Of a stretch of DNA of 64,000 nt, positions 21,501-34,900 are shown piece by piece. The stretch is taken from NCBI GenBank assembly GCA_015680685.1, contig MNCI01023285.1, positions 56,592 to 120,591 on the forward strand, written 5' to 3'. Numbering within the stretch: the stretch's first letter is position 1; each line of letters opens with the position of its first letter. This DNA comes from Gnetum montanum. Taxonomy: Eukaryota; Streptophyta; Gnetopsida; Gnetales; Gnetaceae. The position numbers and the translations under genes were made by a program. The notes beneath the pieces were generated by a model. It did not search any database and had not been told where the DNA came from. It saw only the letters and a program-made list of their open reading frames with translations.

Positions 21501-24500
21501 TGATATGTGCCCCAGTATAATATCTTGAGCTTGAACTTGTGACTTGCACAACCACAAGTCACATTTTTTAACAAAGTGAGCTAAGACTTACTGACAACAA
21601 TGCATACATAGAAAATGTGCAAATCTATGTATATGTGTGTGTATGTATATAATTTGTTGATATTTTAAGACTTGCATAGGTTCAAAATAGCACATTTCAT
21701 TCAAAATAGCACATATCATCAAAGTGATTAGTAAACAGTTTTTAATACATGAAATTTTTTTGTCCATGCATAAAATTTTATTATTGCATTAGTATCTTCA
21801 AGAAAACACGTAATAAAAAGTTAAAAACAGTAGAAGAAAGTGAAGGGACAAACTTTGATAGAGGAGATAAGTAGACTTACAAAATCTTGCAGGTTATAGC
21901 CTATGTTTCAAATGCTTGGGGAATGTGGGACCGCAAAAACGTGTACCCAAACAAGTTTGGGAATAAGGGCTGTTTCATGGGAGTGAGCCTAGATGCATGT
22001 GGCATGTGCAACATATAAATATAATTTCTGTCAAATCTTGTTAAGTTAATATAAATTTATATATAATAATATACAAAATAGAAAATATCATCAAAGCTAA
22101 TCAAACTGCAGAAAGAATTATGAATTGTTAACAACAAAGAGCATTAGTTGTATGCTCTATTTTAACAAGATAAGAAAATAAGGAAATCAAAATATCCTTT
22201 TTGGAAAGAGAATTAAAATATAATGTTTGCAGGAGCAAATCTTGACCAAAATAATGGTAACATATGAACATCCACAGATTATTTTTCATACTTCATTGTT
22301 ATAAGTTTAGTTATAAAGTTTAATTTTTAATTTTTCATTTTTGAAATATCAAATGTGTGGCATGCATTCGCTGGCCAATAGGAGTGCGTTTGCATTCCCG
22401 GAACGTGCAGAATGGGAAAATTTTGCTTGGAGCACGCTCCGATGAAACACTAATTATAGTGGAACAACACTTGGAAGAACAAAAGTTATCATCTAAGAAT
22501 GCAGACAAGTATAGGATTTTTTTTGAAAAAAAAAGTTTACAACATTTGTGTGTTTATACCTCTTTCTGTTTAATTGTATATATTAACTAAACAACAATGC
22601 AATTCAATTGACGAATTGATAATATCTTTTTCCTTTTCTTGAAATAAGTATCTTTTGTATTTGTTTAATGCACATTTGAGAGCCAATTAGTTATCTATTG
22701 CTATTATCTTTAGACAAAGCTAATATCCTTTAGTTGGCATTGCCAGCATTACATGCTTGTGGGAACTTTCACTATTCCTTGCCAGTTCACTATATCCTGT
22801 AAAAATTACACGCTGATGTAAAGGCAGTTTGGGTAATTTTAATACGGCATTATGTTGTGATTGAGAGTCCTTTGTCCAAAGTTTCTGTTTTCTTGGTTAT
22901 GCATTATAAGAAGTAACACCTGCTTGTGTTATATGCTCAAGGAGTAAACCATATTATGAATACAGATTATCCAAGGCTTATAGGGTTATTGTGAAATTGA
23001 GATGCTGATAATGATACTTTGAACGTTACCTTTTTCTAACCAAATTTAATGTAGCAGTTGATTTTATGGATGATTTTTCATCAATGGTTTATTAGCATCA
23101 TACTGAGAACCCCTGATGTGCAAAGAAGATAGTGTTACTCATTTAATTATAGAAAAACATGCTACTTAAGGTTCCTTTTAATCATATTTTGTGAAATGCA
23201 GATCCAATCACATGTCTTTTTTCCTTCCAGATATTCTGGATCACGGATCACTCAAAAATGCAACCCTGAATTGCTTGGAAATCTGGTATTGAAGGAATAT
23301 TTAAAATGCCAGATTATCAATACTATTATAAAACATATGCAATTCTATTGACAAAATATAGCAAATTACAGGAATCATCAGGAATTGCAATCCAAAATTG
23401 CCTAGAATTGACCTAGTATTTCATGCAATCAGAATCATGATTCTGACACTGATCTGGATCACGTTGAGCCAGTGCACATTTCTGGATTGCTGAAATCATG
23501 ATCCTGATCTGCATTACATAAGTATGCTTTTAATTGTCTGTTGAAATGCATCTAACATGAACACCAATTTTAAGTACTCTTTCATACTTTCATCTAACCT
23601 GGAGTCAGATTATTCTTCCAATATATTCCATCACTATTCAGTTATAGTTCACTGTAGTTTCTCAGATTCAACTGCAGCTTTTACTATAGTTTCAAGTGAG
23701 AAAGAAATTATATTAACTAAATTGAACTTTTCTGTTATGTCCATGCAGAGACCTATGTGTTAAAACTAGCTGTTATATGTCAAAAGTAAGTTGTTTTTTA
23801 ATAATTTATATCAAAATAGCCAATATCAACTGCACCTCAAACGAGCCACTAACTCATGCACTATTTATTCTCTCTTTTGGATGGAATCTTTGATAAAGCA
23901 ATTGTAGTCGACGATGAATTTAGTATGATTTGTAATGTCTTTAAAAACAAATGCAAACTGTGTATGAAGCAAGCCTGGGGATCTATTGGACAGAGTTCAG
24001 TTTCGGCCCTTATTTTATAGAATGCCTGTATATGTTGGTATAAACTGTGAGTTGCAGAAATGCATGTCCCAATCTTTATCGACAAGCTACACATCATTGA
24101 CCAGGTTTAATTTAGATTCATTTCTAAATATATAGAGAAAAAAATCAGTTTCGGGATAGAAAGGAAAAACATATCGTTTATTCAGAAGATAAGGTTATGC
24201 CACAACTTGATCTTTTAGAAATGCAGCAAGGTGGCTGTGCATCACTTACCAACTCTCTTTTTGCCTCATCTTGGCTTTCAAGCCTTGTCTTAAGATCAGG
24301 TGTTTTGTTTTCTTGAGTGCCCAGTTCCAGCGACAATTGTTCTTATCTTTTCTGGGTTCTGCCTCCTCTTGGTTTTTTTAAAAGACTGAGCACCTGTTAT
24401 AAATATATTGGTGTGTTTCCGATGCCCCTTGGCCCTCATTTAAATGTTGTCCCATCATTCTGGCTAATTTGTCTTTCAAATATTGGTATAACTCCAGCAT

Positions 24501-25293
24501 TTTATTTCTTATTCATTTCTTGTCAGAATTTCAGTCCAATTTGTTTCATGATCGTCACCTTTTAAAGCGCACCCAGATTCCACTCCATCAAGTTTTGAGT
24601 TTCCATGAAATTTGGAGCATGCTTCTATCATATTTGATTATTGAAATCTGGAGGAAGTAGCTGAATCTACCATGGGACTGAGGTTATACTAGAGAGAATG
24701 GTGGTTTGTAGTAAGATGCTGAAATTTCAATGCAAACATATAAAATGGGTTTTAACTGCCTGGGCTTTTGAGCTGTAAGCTTGAGGTTATCAATGGGTTG
24801 ATAGCATAAGGCTGCGTAATTCTGTTTTGTTTTTGTTTTAATTAAAAGATCAGTTGCTTGTGTTTGGACGCTTGGTTATTTTCCATGTTCGATATCTAAG
24901 ATCCCCAAAAACTCCTGATTGTATGTTAAAGTTGTACATCAAAGTTTTTGCCATAGTCAAAATCATCTTTTTTTTTTGTTCCAAAAGAAGAAGAAGAAGA
25001 AGAAGGAAACGTAAAAAAGAAACAAGAAACAAGAGATCATTAACATCATGAGATGGCAAATTACATGCATGTTTCACCTGCACCAATGCAATAATTATTA
25101 CCTAGCTATTTTGTTTAAAAAAAAATGTAGTCATGGAAGATTTTCTAAAAATTGAATGAAGAACATTGTCAGGCATTTGTAATGTGGTATTAATTGTTTT
25201 CCTTTTTCAGGTGGCCCAAAGGCAGCTTGTCTTGGGTGTGCAGGATTTGCTACCTTCTCTGTTTTGATAGAGAAATTTTTAGATCGAGAGTAG
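18520..25293 (+). CDS. TIM22: Mitochondrial import inner membrane translocase TIM22
   Basis: Four exons: 18520-18685, 20860-21050, 21216-21288, 25211-25293. All introns are GT-AG (GTATGT..TGTGCAG, GTCATA..TTTGCAG, GTCTGT..TTTTTCAG), and the exons join in frame to a TAG at 25291-25293, giving 170 residues. That is the usual length for plant TIM22. The product forms the channel of the TIM22 complex, which inserts carrier proteins into the mitochondrial inner membrane. A hydrophilic N-terminus with a serine run (11-16) precedes WNNCAVRSIASGVMGGGLG (42-60) and four hydrophobic segments at roughly 46-70, 102-118, 127-143 and 146-165. Residues 107-137 fit the PRAT signature exactly: G107, F110, R121, D125, A132-G133, G137. 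The C-terminus GCAGFATFSVLIEKFLD is typical of plant TIM22. Cysteines at 45, 115, 134, 150 and 153 are candidates for the structural disulfide. The first ATG in frame after the telo-box is taken as start. Other PRAT proteins (TIM17, TIM23, OEP16) fit less well. The frame is intact and probably functional. Confidence 0.95.
18958..19727 (-). mobile_element. TRIM-like miniature LTR element in TIM22 intron 1
   Basis: Two related segments, 18958-19230 and 19318-19727, start TGTGCAAAAC or TGTTGTAAAA and end GTAACA or CTAACA. They flank only 87 bases. On the minus strand that spacer begins TTGGTATCAGAGC, a perfect tRNA-iMet primer site (plus 19303-19315). Short LTRs with a primer site and no coding capacity define a TRIM. 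The left LTR is shorter, apparently by internal deletion. The right LTR carries a 38-bp tandem duplication (19384-19459). No convincing target duplication or polypurine tract was found. Confidence 0.58.
20610..20757 (-). mobile_element. SINE in TIM22 intron 1, antisense
   Basis: Minus strand: box A-like CGGCCAATTAGG (plus 20745-20756), box B-like AAGTTCAAACT (plus 20687-20697), then a body containing ATGGGGACACCCAAATTTC, ACC, and GGTAAAAAGTACC. The body resembles that of the SINE at 21430-21595, so the two are one family. It ends about 100 bases upstream of exon 2. Confidence 0.5.
21430..21595 (-). mobile_element. SINE in TIM22 intron 3, antisense
   Basis: Minus strand: box A-like TTAGCTCACTTTG (plus 21573-21585), box B-like AAGTTCAAGCTC (plus 21527-21538), then CTGGGGCACATATCACC and GGTAAAAATACATCA, matching the order of motifs in the intron 1 SINE. 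Same orientation as that copy, antisense to TIM22. Confidence 0.48.
21600..25200 (+). other. Bulk of TIM22 intron 3
   Basis: About 3.6 kb without recognisable coding sequence. It holds a perfect 18-bp palindrome TCAGAATCATGATTCTGA (23429-23446) inside a stretch where tctggatcacg occurs twice (about 23234 and 23454), a (GAA)n tract at about 24985-25006, and several T- and A-runs. The palindrome region may be an old non-autonomous DNA element, but no ends were found. Confidence 0.5.
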
Positions 25294-27247
25294 TGCTTAA
25301 CAGGTTGAATTGTTTAGATGGAAAGTGATTTTCAGAGTTAGATTTTTCCGGTTTTAAAGGAAGGTACGGAGAAAGCATCTTCTACATTCCAATTGAAAAT
25401 TTCTTATTTTTGACAATTGTTCATTTTATGTAATTTTGTGAGAGATTTTGAAACCAAAAGGCAAAGGGAAGTTCAAAGAATTGAAGTAGACATTCTTTAT
25501 CAATTTTTCAAAGCAAGAGCAAAAAGCTCTATAGATGGACCACATTGCATTGACAGGATACGAGAGTGAATTATGTAGTTTGTTCATTGTAAGGTAGCCT
25601 TGAACGCCTGCTGGGAAAGTGTCTTTCTTGAAGTTGTTTAATAAGCCAAAGTGCCAAATTATATCTACCAATCTGCAAGATTTGAATACCTGATCTGTTA
25701 GGTTCCAGATCACTATCAAATGCTTTAACATTGGTTGGCGCCTTATATTCCCTTACAAGCAAAGTTATTTCGATATAATTTGAACTTTACCAATAGAATA
25801 TTTGCTTCATGGTACTTTTATGAGGAAGGGAACTCTGGGAAGGCAAAGCTAACTGATAGTGGTAGTCATTGCTATATATCGACACTCTTGCCAAAAGTGC
25901 ATTATGCACACAAGCAGTCAATGAAATGGCCTCCAACAAGAAATGGTAAGCATTAACACGAATTAGTATTTTCATGCTAGTGGCACTATCCGTTAATGTT
26001 CGTAAAATGGGTGGGCTTATGGCACCTCCTAAATAAGCTTCTTATAGTTTTGGAAACTATAGTCTTATCATGTTTAAGTCCTATGACTAAGGGTACAGCT
26101 CAGAACTAGGTTTCCTTTGAGAAAGAATGACATTATTATTGTCAAGGACTCTAGTTGAATATTAGTGGGTATGCTTGGACGGCCATTTCAAGCCATTTGT
26201 TTCTGCTATAAGCTCTGATAGCTTGGTGCATTATCATTTATTTCTATAATAGGAGTCAGTATTAATATTTTTAGAAGTTTCCTTTGGGTAAACTTGTCTG
26301 TCATCACAGTATTTTTTTGTAAACTAAGCCACTGAACACTTGGGAGGTTACAATGTATTGTTAGCAATTGCATTATTCAAGAAGCATGTAGTTTACGAGG
26401 AAGTTCACAGCATTCACTTTGAAAACATGTTCATAGCCATGGAAATATGAAATGTTAACTAGTTCTCACTGTTGATCATGAACGCTATATGAGAAAACTT
26501 GCCACCTTGAAAGTGTATCTCTCTTTTATCATATTGTAAAACGCAAAGGATTGACGAATATTTATGACTGCGCTTTCATTATGTACTTTCAGTACGAGGA
26601 AAATGTAATCATTTGATTCCAAAATGTAATTACTCCTTTTAAGTTTTTGCAATGTATGTGCTCTAGTTCATGTTATATATATTTCCTTCACGGTTATTCA
26701 CCGGGCTAGCTGATTGGTTAGGACATTATTAGTTTATACCATTTAAGGTCCCCGCAAGCGGATGGAGCAACTGTTGGAATGACAATGTTTATATGGATAT
26801 GATGTTGAGGAGATCAGAAAGTGTACTTCAAATTCAACTCTAGAGTTTGAATGACATTGAAGGTTGCAGAGGAGGATAGAAATTGCCATGCTTGGGAATT
26901 GGTAATGGTGTACGATGAACTTAGACAATTGCAGATTGAAAATGAAATTTTGAAGTAAAATTTACCTGCATCGTTGATTGTTAGATCAATGCCCATTTTC
27001 CAAAAGCCAAAGAGCAGTTTGTTTGAGGCACCGAAAAAAAAAATAAAAATAAAAATAAAAATATGGAGTTGGTGTTCATGCACAATGCCGCACCAAAGAA
27101 TAGGACAAGCCTACATAGATGAGGATAAACATAAACATGTGGGATAATTCTTTCAAAAGGTCTTCAAATTGGAAAGGTCAGTTAGTATAACATTTAAATA
27201 TCCTGATTTTGGCTACAAAGTTAACTACCAGTTATAGATCAGTAACA
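25294..27247. other. TIM22 3' flank and intergenic sequence
   Basis: The first 150 bases (to about 25440) are T-rich and probably contain the TIM22 3' UTR, with the U-rich ttttatgtaattttg near 25425 a possible polyadenylation region. The remainder has no gene. At 26705-26730 tagctgattggttag resembles a pol III box A, but no box B follows. A short A/T repeat (aaataaaaat) lies at about 27038-27062. Confidence 0.4.
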
Positions 27248-27372
27248 TTAAATGATATTTTGTTTGTAATGCTTTAAGGAGAGCCTATGGGTAATGCTAA
27301 ATAATATTTTATTTGTGACATTATAGGGAGAGCCTATGGGTAAAGCTAAATAATATTTCATCTATAATGTAA
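27248..27372. repeat. 49-bp tandem repeat, about 2.5 copies
   Basis: Unit gagagcctatgggtaa followed by gctaaataatatttt, with starts at 27279 and 27328 (period 49). A partial third copy lies upstream from about 27248. Diverged by a few bases. Confidence 0.75.
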
Positions 27373-30300
27373 TGAACCAATTCTCCTTGAGTTTTTTTGA
27401 TGATGATTATAATAGTTTTTCTAGGTGTGTGCATGTTTTGGTGTGAGTTTGTGTGTGCTTTGCTATTAAGATTGGATTGTGATGGAAGTGATTGATTAGA
27501 ATAATAATAAATTTGTTAGCCTGATTTTCATATGTATTATGTTTAAATATTTAAATACTTGATGTATAAAAAATATGCTTTAAAATACATGCTAAGAATG
27601 TTTTATAATAATACTAATAATAACTATATGGAAAAACAAAATATTTTTTAATCTATTTCAGCAAAGAGGCTAAGAAACAAAAGAAAAAGAGAGGACATTT
27701 CTCTTAAGATGTACCTTAAGAGCAAAAACAAGTATGCTAAAGTGTAAATGATTTAAAAAGGAAATGCAAAGAATGCTTATTATTGAGGAACTTGACCTAT
27801 GAATTAAGTTGGAGGAACCTTACCCATGAATCAAGGATATTGTGTGCAAAATATATAGCTTTGTATTTTATTTTTATAAGTATATGAAATGTTTTTTCTA
27901 CTTGTGATGCATTGTTCTTTTTAGTTTTAAATAGTAGAGTACAAGTAGCCCCTCTATGGTTGCAAAAAGGTTGTTAGACAAGAAAACTCACATCGCTAAT
28001 GGTCTAAAAAAGGTGTCCTAATTGATTATGTATCCTAAACTTGCATTTATCATAAGTTTATTTTGAATTTTTTTTTTTTGCATCTTATGATAATCTTAAA
28101 AAGTATAGAGATGGATATTATTCTCGAATGTTTTCTAATTATCAAGAGGAATTGAATCTAAGATATAACAAGATTAGAATTTTGAAATATTAAAAATTGT
28201 TGATTTAGGAATTGAACTTGCAACATGTGAATATACATATGTTATTGATTTTTGATAGAGATCATGGAAAGAATTAAACCCATGACTCATTGGTGTGGGA
28301 AAAAAAATACTTCACAAAGAAAAGAAAAGGAAAGAAATAATAGTTTTTAAGAAAGAGTCAATAATAAAAAATAATCCATTTCATTAACAAATAGTGAAAG
28401 GAGGAGAGGAGTTAAAAGAGGAGAAAGTGAAAAAAGAAACTACAAAAGGAGAAATGTAGTGAAGGAAAAGGGACAACAATAAGGTGTGTGGGTGAAAAAG
28501 TAAAAATACAAGGCAAAGTAGCTAAGTAGGGGATTTAGAAAAGAAATAAATGATTCAACAATACAAGCTTTCAACAACAATCTTGGCAATTTCATACAAG
28601 CATTGGGAAGGTGATTAGGCAAACAACAAGAGAAGTTGAGAAAACCAACCTATGCTAGCCATGATCAAACATAGTAGAGAACGATTATTTTACCTTGTTG
28701 CCTAGATTTCCTACTAGAAGGAATTATCAGAATGTTGGATTGCTCTGTAGCATTGATTTTCTTTCTTTCTGCAATCTCCTATAGCAACCACAATCGTCTC
28801 TCTCATTCTAGCCACACTCCCTATAGATGTATCTTTTTTTACACTCTTTGGTTGAGAGTTATTTCTATAACGATTTAGAAACACCTATAATGATTTAGGG
28901 CATTTTAGGCAAAAAGATCATCAATAGGGGCCAAGGATCCCTAATATGAGGATTGGTACGATTGATATAAAGCAAGAGTATCCTTAGACCAATGGATAAT
29001 TGTGAATGTTTTGGAATTGTTGAATTCTTGGGTTTTGGTTAGAATTTGGTTGATGTACCCTTCTTCCTTGAGGGCTTAAATCTTGGATTTGAATCTTAAT
29101 TAATGTTTTTTTTCTTTCTCAAGTATGATTTTGATATCTTTCTATAAGTTCTATGGAATGGGGAAAAATCTAGGATGTTAGTTTATGGTTGTGATTTATC
29201 TATTCTCCATTGTTGAACATATGGATTACTTGATTAAATGATTAATGGTGCGATGATTACAAGAGTTAAATTTAAATGATTTTGTTTTGTGAGTATTGCT
29301 AGAAAATATAAAATATTGTTATGCCATTGAACAGATTTAAGATTATTGATTTATTTGTTTTTTGTGGTCATTTTTTTTATTTACAAATGTGTGGATATAT
29401 ATATTGAATAGATTAGAGTTTGATTTTTAATCACAAGAATCTTGCATAGATTTTTCCTATGACTATTTCTTTTTAAAATTCTCTAATTCTTAAAATTAGT
29501 ATTGATTGAACTGTTAAAAGGCTAGATATTGGGGTTGCTGATTTCGTTTTAATTTTATATGTTAATATCAGTTTGATTGTTTTAGAAAGAAAGACATGCG
29601 TATTTTCTTCTTTACACATAACATCGACATATTTGCTCTAAGCGATTTGTGGTTTCTATATTTGTCTTCATATTGCAATTTACAATAAATGAAATTCAAA
29701 ATGGCAAGGGGAGTATCCATGGAAAACAATCTATGAGAATTTGGAAATATTTTACTGCACAAGATTTATTACCAAACTTGGAATTAGTTATCCTTCTCAT
29801 TATGCAATTACAACAATTTGACCAAAATTGTTATGGAATACATTGAATCTTGTAAAATGGTGACTTGGATAATTTTCAATACAGTACAGGAATTAAAATT
29901 TAACTTGGTTTTTGCAATATTCTTTTAGCTAAATTATAGATATATATTATAAATATATAACTAAGCTAGTATATTCGTGACAACTGGTTGTAAGTGGTTG
30001 CAATTAAGAAATGACTTTGTAGAGCATGAAACTAGCAAGACTGTGATTGTGAAACAAGTAAGACTGTGATTGTGGAAGATCATATAATTGAACAAGCCAT
30101 GTAGGAGATTGAGGTGCACAAGCTCAAGTAGATTGCACATTATATACTTGAGGGATAAAGGACAAAACATGATTATATTCAAAATGAGATTTATCAAGTG
30201 TACATAAAGATTAAGGAGTTTGCTATGCAAGTCAAGTTGAAATATTTATAGCGCACCCATTTTCTTTTGTAAGATGTATAGCTAAATGATTTGAAAAGGC

Positions 30301-31384
30301 AATTGGTTCATGTTGAGCAGGATATTAAAATAGAATGCATAAGTTGTTGCAACACTTACATAATTTGCATGGTTTTCCCATAATGAACTTGAGTAACAAT
30401 ATTTGGTGAAGTAGGAAGAGTGGGATTGATGCTAGAAGGAGCTCTTAGAAGCTCCTAGGAAGGTTGCCAAGATAAACAAATAGTTGGATGAGCAATGGTA
30501 AATTGTTCAAGTTGAGGAAGTTCAAAGTTTGCAACATTACCTTCATCTCCTCTAGAATTTACCATAGCTATTAACACAACTATGACTTAAGCTTCTACCA
30601 AAAACCTTTACCTCCTAGAGTGTTTCCATGAAAAATTTTGTAATAATACCATATCAAAATTTTGTAATGTATAACTCTTTCATGGTAGAATTTGTAATTG
30701 TTTGGTTTAAATATTTGCAATTATATATAAGCTAGAGTACTAGTTTATTCAAGTTGTCATACCCAACTTAAGCTTAGGATAGAGTAATGAAGAGAGTGGA
30801 TGTTTTTTGTGCATGTTTTCTATCAAGTTTTGGAAAGCTAGTAGTTGATCCTAGGCTAAGAATGGACTTGGAACCATAGTGGAATTCATTGAATTAGTAT
30901 AACTTTGTTTGGGAGGAAATGGCTAATGTAATCATACTAATCTTAAGATCCCAAATCTAATACAAATTGGGCACAACAAGGTCCTCAACATTATCATTAG
31001 AATGCCCATGATGGGGATCCACTTTTGCATGTACAAATCACACTTGCTCTTTAGGGCTATTCATCTACTTAGGGCTAACATGAATATTGGTATGTTAACA
31101 TGGTTAGGTGAACAAACATGATAAAAAATTGTAAATACAAACGTGAGACTCATTTAGGGATCTTGTTTTTTGTTTATTTTTATTTCCTTCATTTGCTTAA
31201 GTGTGTAAAGGATTTTTCTTTGGCAAGTATTTGTAAATGTTTCTTATTTAAAGTTGGGTCCTAAACACAATTAACTCTTTGAGTTCTTCGACAACTTTGG
31301 AAGGTTGTTGCATTATTTGAAAATGCTTGCAATGTGCATTTTATGAAATAACAAAATATAAATGTTTAATCTTCATTGTTAGAG
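27373..31384. other. AT-rich intergenic region, no gene seen
   Basis: No supported coding sequence or element. Plus-strand stretches near 30080-30480 are rich in charged residues when translated, but are full of stops and match nothing I recognise. A short duplication of caagactgtgattgtg lies at about 30035-30075 (second copy aagtaagactgtg). Confidence 0.3.
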
Positions 31385-31920
31385 TTTTATGTTTATTATT
31401 ATGTGTATTCTATATTCTTATTTCACGTGTTTTAAGCCTTGTTGTGTGGATCTTTATTATACCTTATTGACCACCACCCAAAGAACATAGTGTAATTTGA
31501 TACTCCTTTTTCAAATTGAGTTAAGTACCAAGGATTAACTGGTCAACTTTTTGACATGGTACAACGAGTATAGATACACATGAACATAATATTTTACTAT
31601 TGGATGAAATATGCTCAAAATTAACCAAACCAATCCTATTGATGTTGTTGCTATTTTATGCTTATTATTATGTGCATTCTATATTTTTGTTTCATGTGTT
31701 TTAGGCCTTGTTGCGTGGATTTGTATCATACCTTATTGACCACCGCCTAAAAAATGTAGTGTAATTTGATCTTCCCTCTTTAGAGTGAGTTAAGTACTAA
31801 TGATTAATAACTCATAACGTTTTGACATAGTACAAGTATAAACATATAAGAACATAATATTCTTCTATTGGATGGAATATGCTCAAAACTAACTAGATCG
31901 ATTCCACTAATGGTATTATT
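31385..31920. repeat. Tandem duplication, period about 269 bp
   Basis: Two adjacent copies beginning near 31385 and 31654. They share tattattatgtgNattct, a gaccacc motif followed by a tagtgtaatttgat block, and gaacataatatt with a following ctattggatg(a/g)aatatgctcaaa. By eye the copies differ at many sites, so the duplication is old. Solo or tandem LTR fragments are one possible source. Confidence 0.72.
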
Positions 31921-34900
31921 TGACCAACATAGCCGGAAAAATCATCAAGGGAGATTGATAGCATAATATACTAGTTAAAAAATAGAATGCTAGGATTGAT
32001 TACTTATATGTTATTTTTTGAATTTAAATTAAAATTTTGTAAAAGAATAAAAATAAATGAAAATTGTAAAAGTTTATAAAATCATAAAATGATAATCATG
32101 AGTTTGTGCATCTAATATATTATAAGGCATGAACCATTCTTATTTTTTTAAATTAAAATAGTTCTAATTATGTTTAAGGCATGATAGATCTATTCATTTT
32201 TAATGGTCATTTACATAATGCTTGTTTATCCTAGTTGTGATCTATTAGGATCAAATCTATGACTTGTAAGATGCAAGACATATGTGTTAAACAATAACTC
32301 ACAAACTTTAAAACTATTGGTCATCATCCAAGCTTGTTCCAATAATATGGTGTTAGTTACATGAGTTTTCTTTTACCATTTTCTTAAGTCTAACCTTTTC
32401 TTATGAAAGGTATAAGTTCTACATATTTCATAAGGAGCTTAATAATATTTAATACCAATTGCTATTTGATTCTTGATTATTAACTTAATGGGGGGGGGGG
32501 GGTGGTGTGTGGGGCANGTGGGGTGGGGTGGTGTGTGGGGCAGCATAATCTAACTTGATGAATGGTATTGGATAATAAGGATTCCCTCAACCTAAACCAT
32601 GAGAAGTGTATTAATGCAACATGTTGGTGAATTGTTCATAAACATTGAAGATGATAACATAAGAAAAATAAAAAAAATCCCTCAACCACATTGAGTTGTA
32701 GCCTCCAAAACCAAGTGTGAGAATCATCATGTTAATAGGTGTATATAAAAAATTCTATCAATGCTTGATCTATAACATAATTAAATCATTATACTAAAAT
32801 AGATGGACTTACAAAGAATTGAAAAAAAAAATCAAATTAAAACTTCATTAATTAAATTGTATAAGCATTTAACTTCATGTTGATTGAATGGTTCTAAGTT
32901 ATGGAAATAATGGTGACACTTTTATAGAGTTTCATTGCATAGATATGCTTAACAAATTAAAAACAAATATAAGAAGATACTTATCAATTGGAAAACTAAA
33001 GAAGATGTAGAATATGAAAGAATAAAGAATAATGAAGCTATGATGGAACATTAAAAGTTGGAAGGAGATTGATCAAGCAAGAAGAAGGCTAGAATTAGTG
33101 GATAAGAGTTGACCAATATCTAAATTAATGGACAAGAGTTGTCTAATATCTAAACCAAATTAAAGTTTCATTATTTTTGTAAAGAACCAAAGGATCTATT
33201 AAACAATTAGTTTATTCAAAATACATTACTAGCAACAAAACCTAAGTAAACTAAATATGTTTAATGTTTATGTAGTTATAACACTTCTTCAATATAATGA
33301 CCTAGAACCAACAATGATAGCTTGAATAACTCATATAATGTTTTACTTGATTTACTATTTTTTAAAGAAATTTATTTTCAAGATTTTAGTAATGTTGTTT
33401 ATTTTCTATCACTTGTAATATGTGCAATTGACATAATCTAACCCTCATTTTCTATAATATTCCATTTTTCAGTTTTAACTTCAAGGTGATGTGATCTCAT
33501 TCTTGCATAATAAAGTAGCATTTGTATGAATATAGAAATAGCTACATGTAAATATTTGCTTTATCATGCATGCCACCTCTAAGTTTTTGCCAATGAAATT
33601 GAAGCTTTGTTTGGTTTTGTGCTTTATTTTACCATTTCTTCAAAACTTCTTTCTAACAAAATTTTAAGCCTCTAAATGTTGAATACTTTATCTTTGGAAT
33701 CAGTTTTTATTTGTGATACCATCTTTGTTATAAACATTTTCATATGATCTCTCTTGAGATCTTATTACTTGTTTGCTATTGAGATAGAATGGCAAGAATT
33801 ATTGCATTGTTCCACGTTCTAATGGCAATATGTTAGCTTCTAATAAAAGTATTACATATGAAACTTGAGTTTTTCTTGCATATTAATTTCCTTTATATTT
33901 GTAGACTCAAGTAGCAAAAGCTACAAGCTTCTTTTACAATTTATTTTTTTGTATTTGATCATTGCATTCATTTTTCTTTGGAAAGAATTTTTTTTTCCTT
34001 TTATAAGAAAGCCTTTAGTAAGAAGTGAAAATTTGTGAGGGCACTTTTGGATAAGGGTAAGGCTTGATCCTTTCCTACCTTAAGGAAGAGGTCTTTCAAG
34101 ATTTACTATGAATATAAAAACTTGAAAAGGCATTCCTAAAATTATTATGCTTTTTGTTTTTATGTTTAGAATCTCTTCTCTATATTAATGATTTTATGTA
34201 CTCTAATTTTTTAAAATTATTATTCATTATTTTTAGGATTTGACAAGCTTCTATCTTAAATTCATCTAATAGAAATTTTTTTGAAATTTTTCAAGGTTTC
34301 TAATTAAGGCCTATACCCCAAACTACACATTTGGAGAGTATTGTAACTTGTACAATTATTTGAAATCCATTTTTTGTATTTTTGGAGTTCAAATATTATG
34401 ATCAATACATCTCTTTTTATATAGTGTTTAGTCATTTACAACTTATTATGATATATAACACTCCTACTTATAATTTCGGAAGCATTCTAGTTTAAAATAT
34501 GTATGTATGTATCAATGAACTCAATTTATCTATTATTTAGCTAGACATTATAATCTTTTATTGGTTCAACAAATTAATACTTTTATTTTATTAATATTGA
34601 TCTTCATCTATACATGCTTACAAAAATTTTCTAATTTGTGTAACATAGGTTCTAATCTTGTTTCTAAATATACAATGTGGGTTACATCATCTATAAAAAT
34701 TAAAAGATGTATCCATGATTAATCCACTTTACTATTAGAATTTGCAAGTACTTGTTTAATCTCTTGTAAAATATTATTGAAACAAAATTGTATAAAAAAT
34801 TTAAAAAAAGAAAAAATTGAGAAAAAACACATCATAATTTATGTAAAAACCTCTAAGTAAAAAATTGTAACAAAGCAATATGAAGCTCTTGTATTAAAAC

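Noticed and set aside
23557-24660. Several 60-80-codon plus-strand frames in TIM22 intron 3
   Set aside because: No domain, no splice support, and composition typical of random AT-rich sequence.
26700-26770. Possible SINE or tRNA gene (tagctgattggttagg)
   Set aside because: Only a box A-like word; no box B and no cloverleaf.
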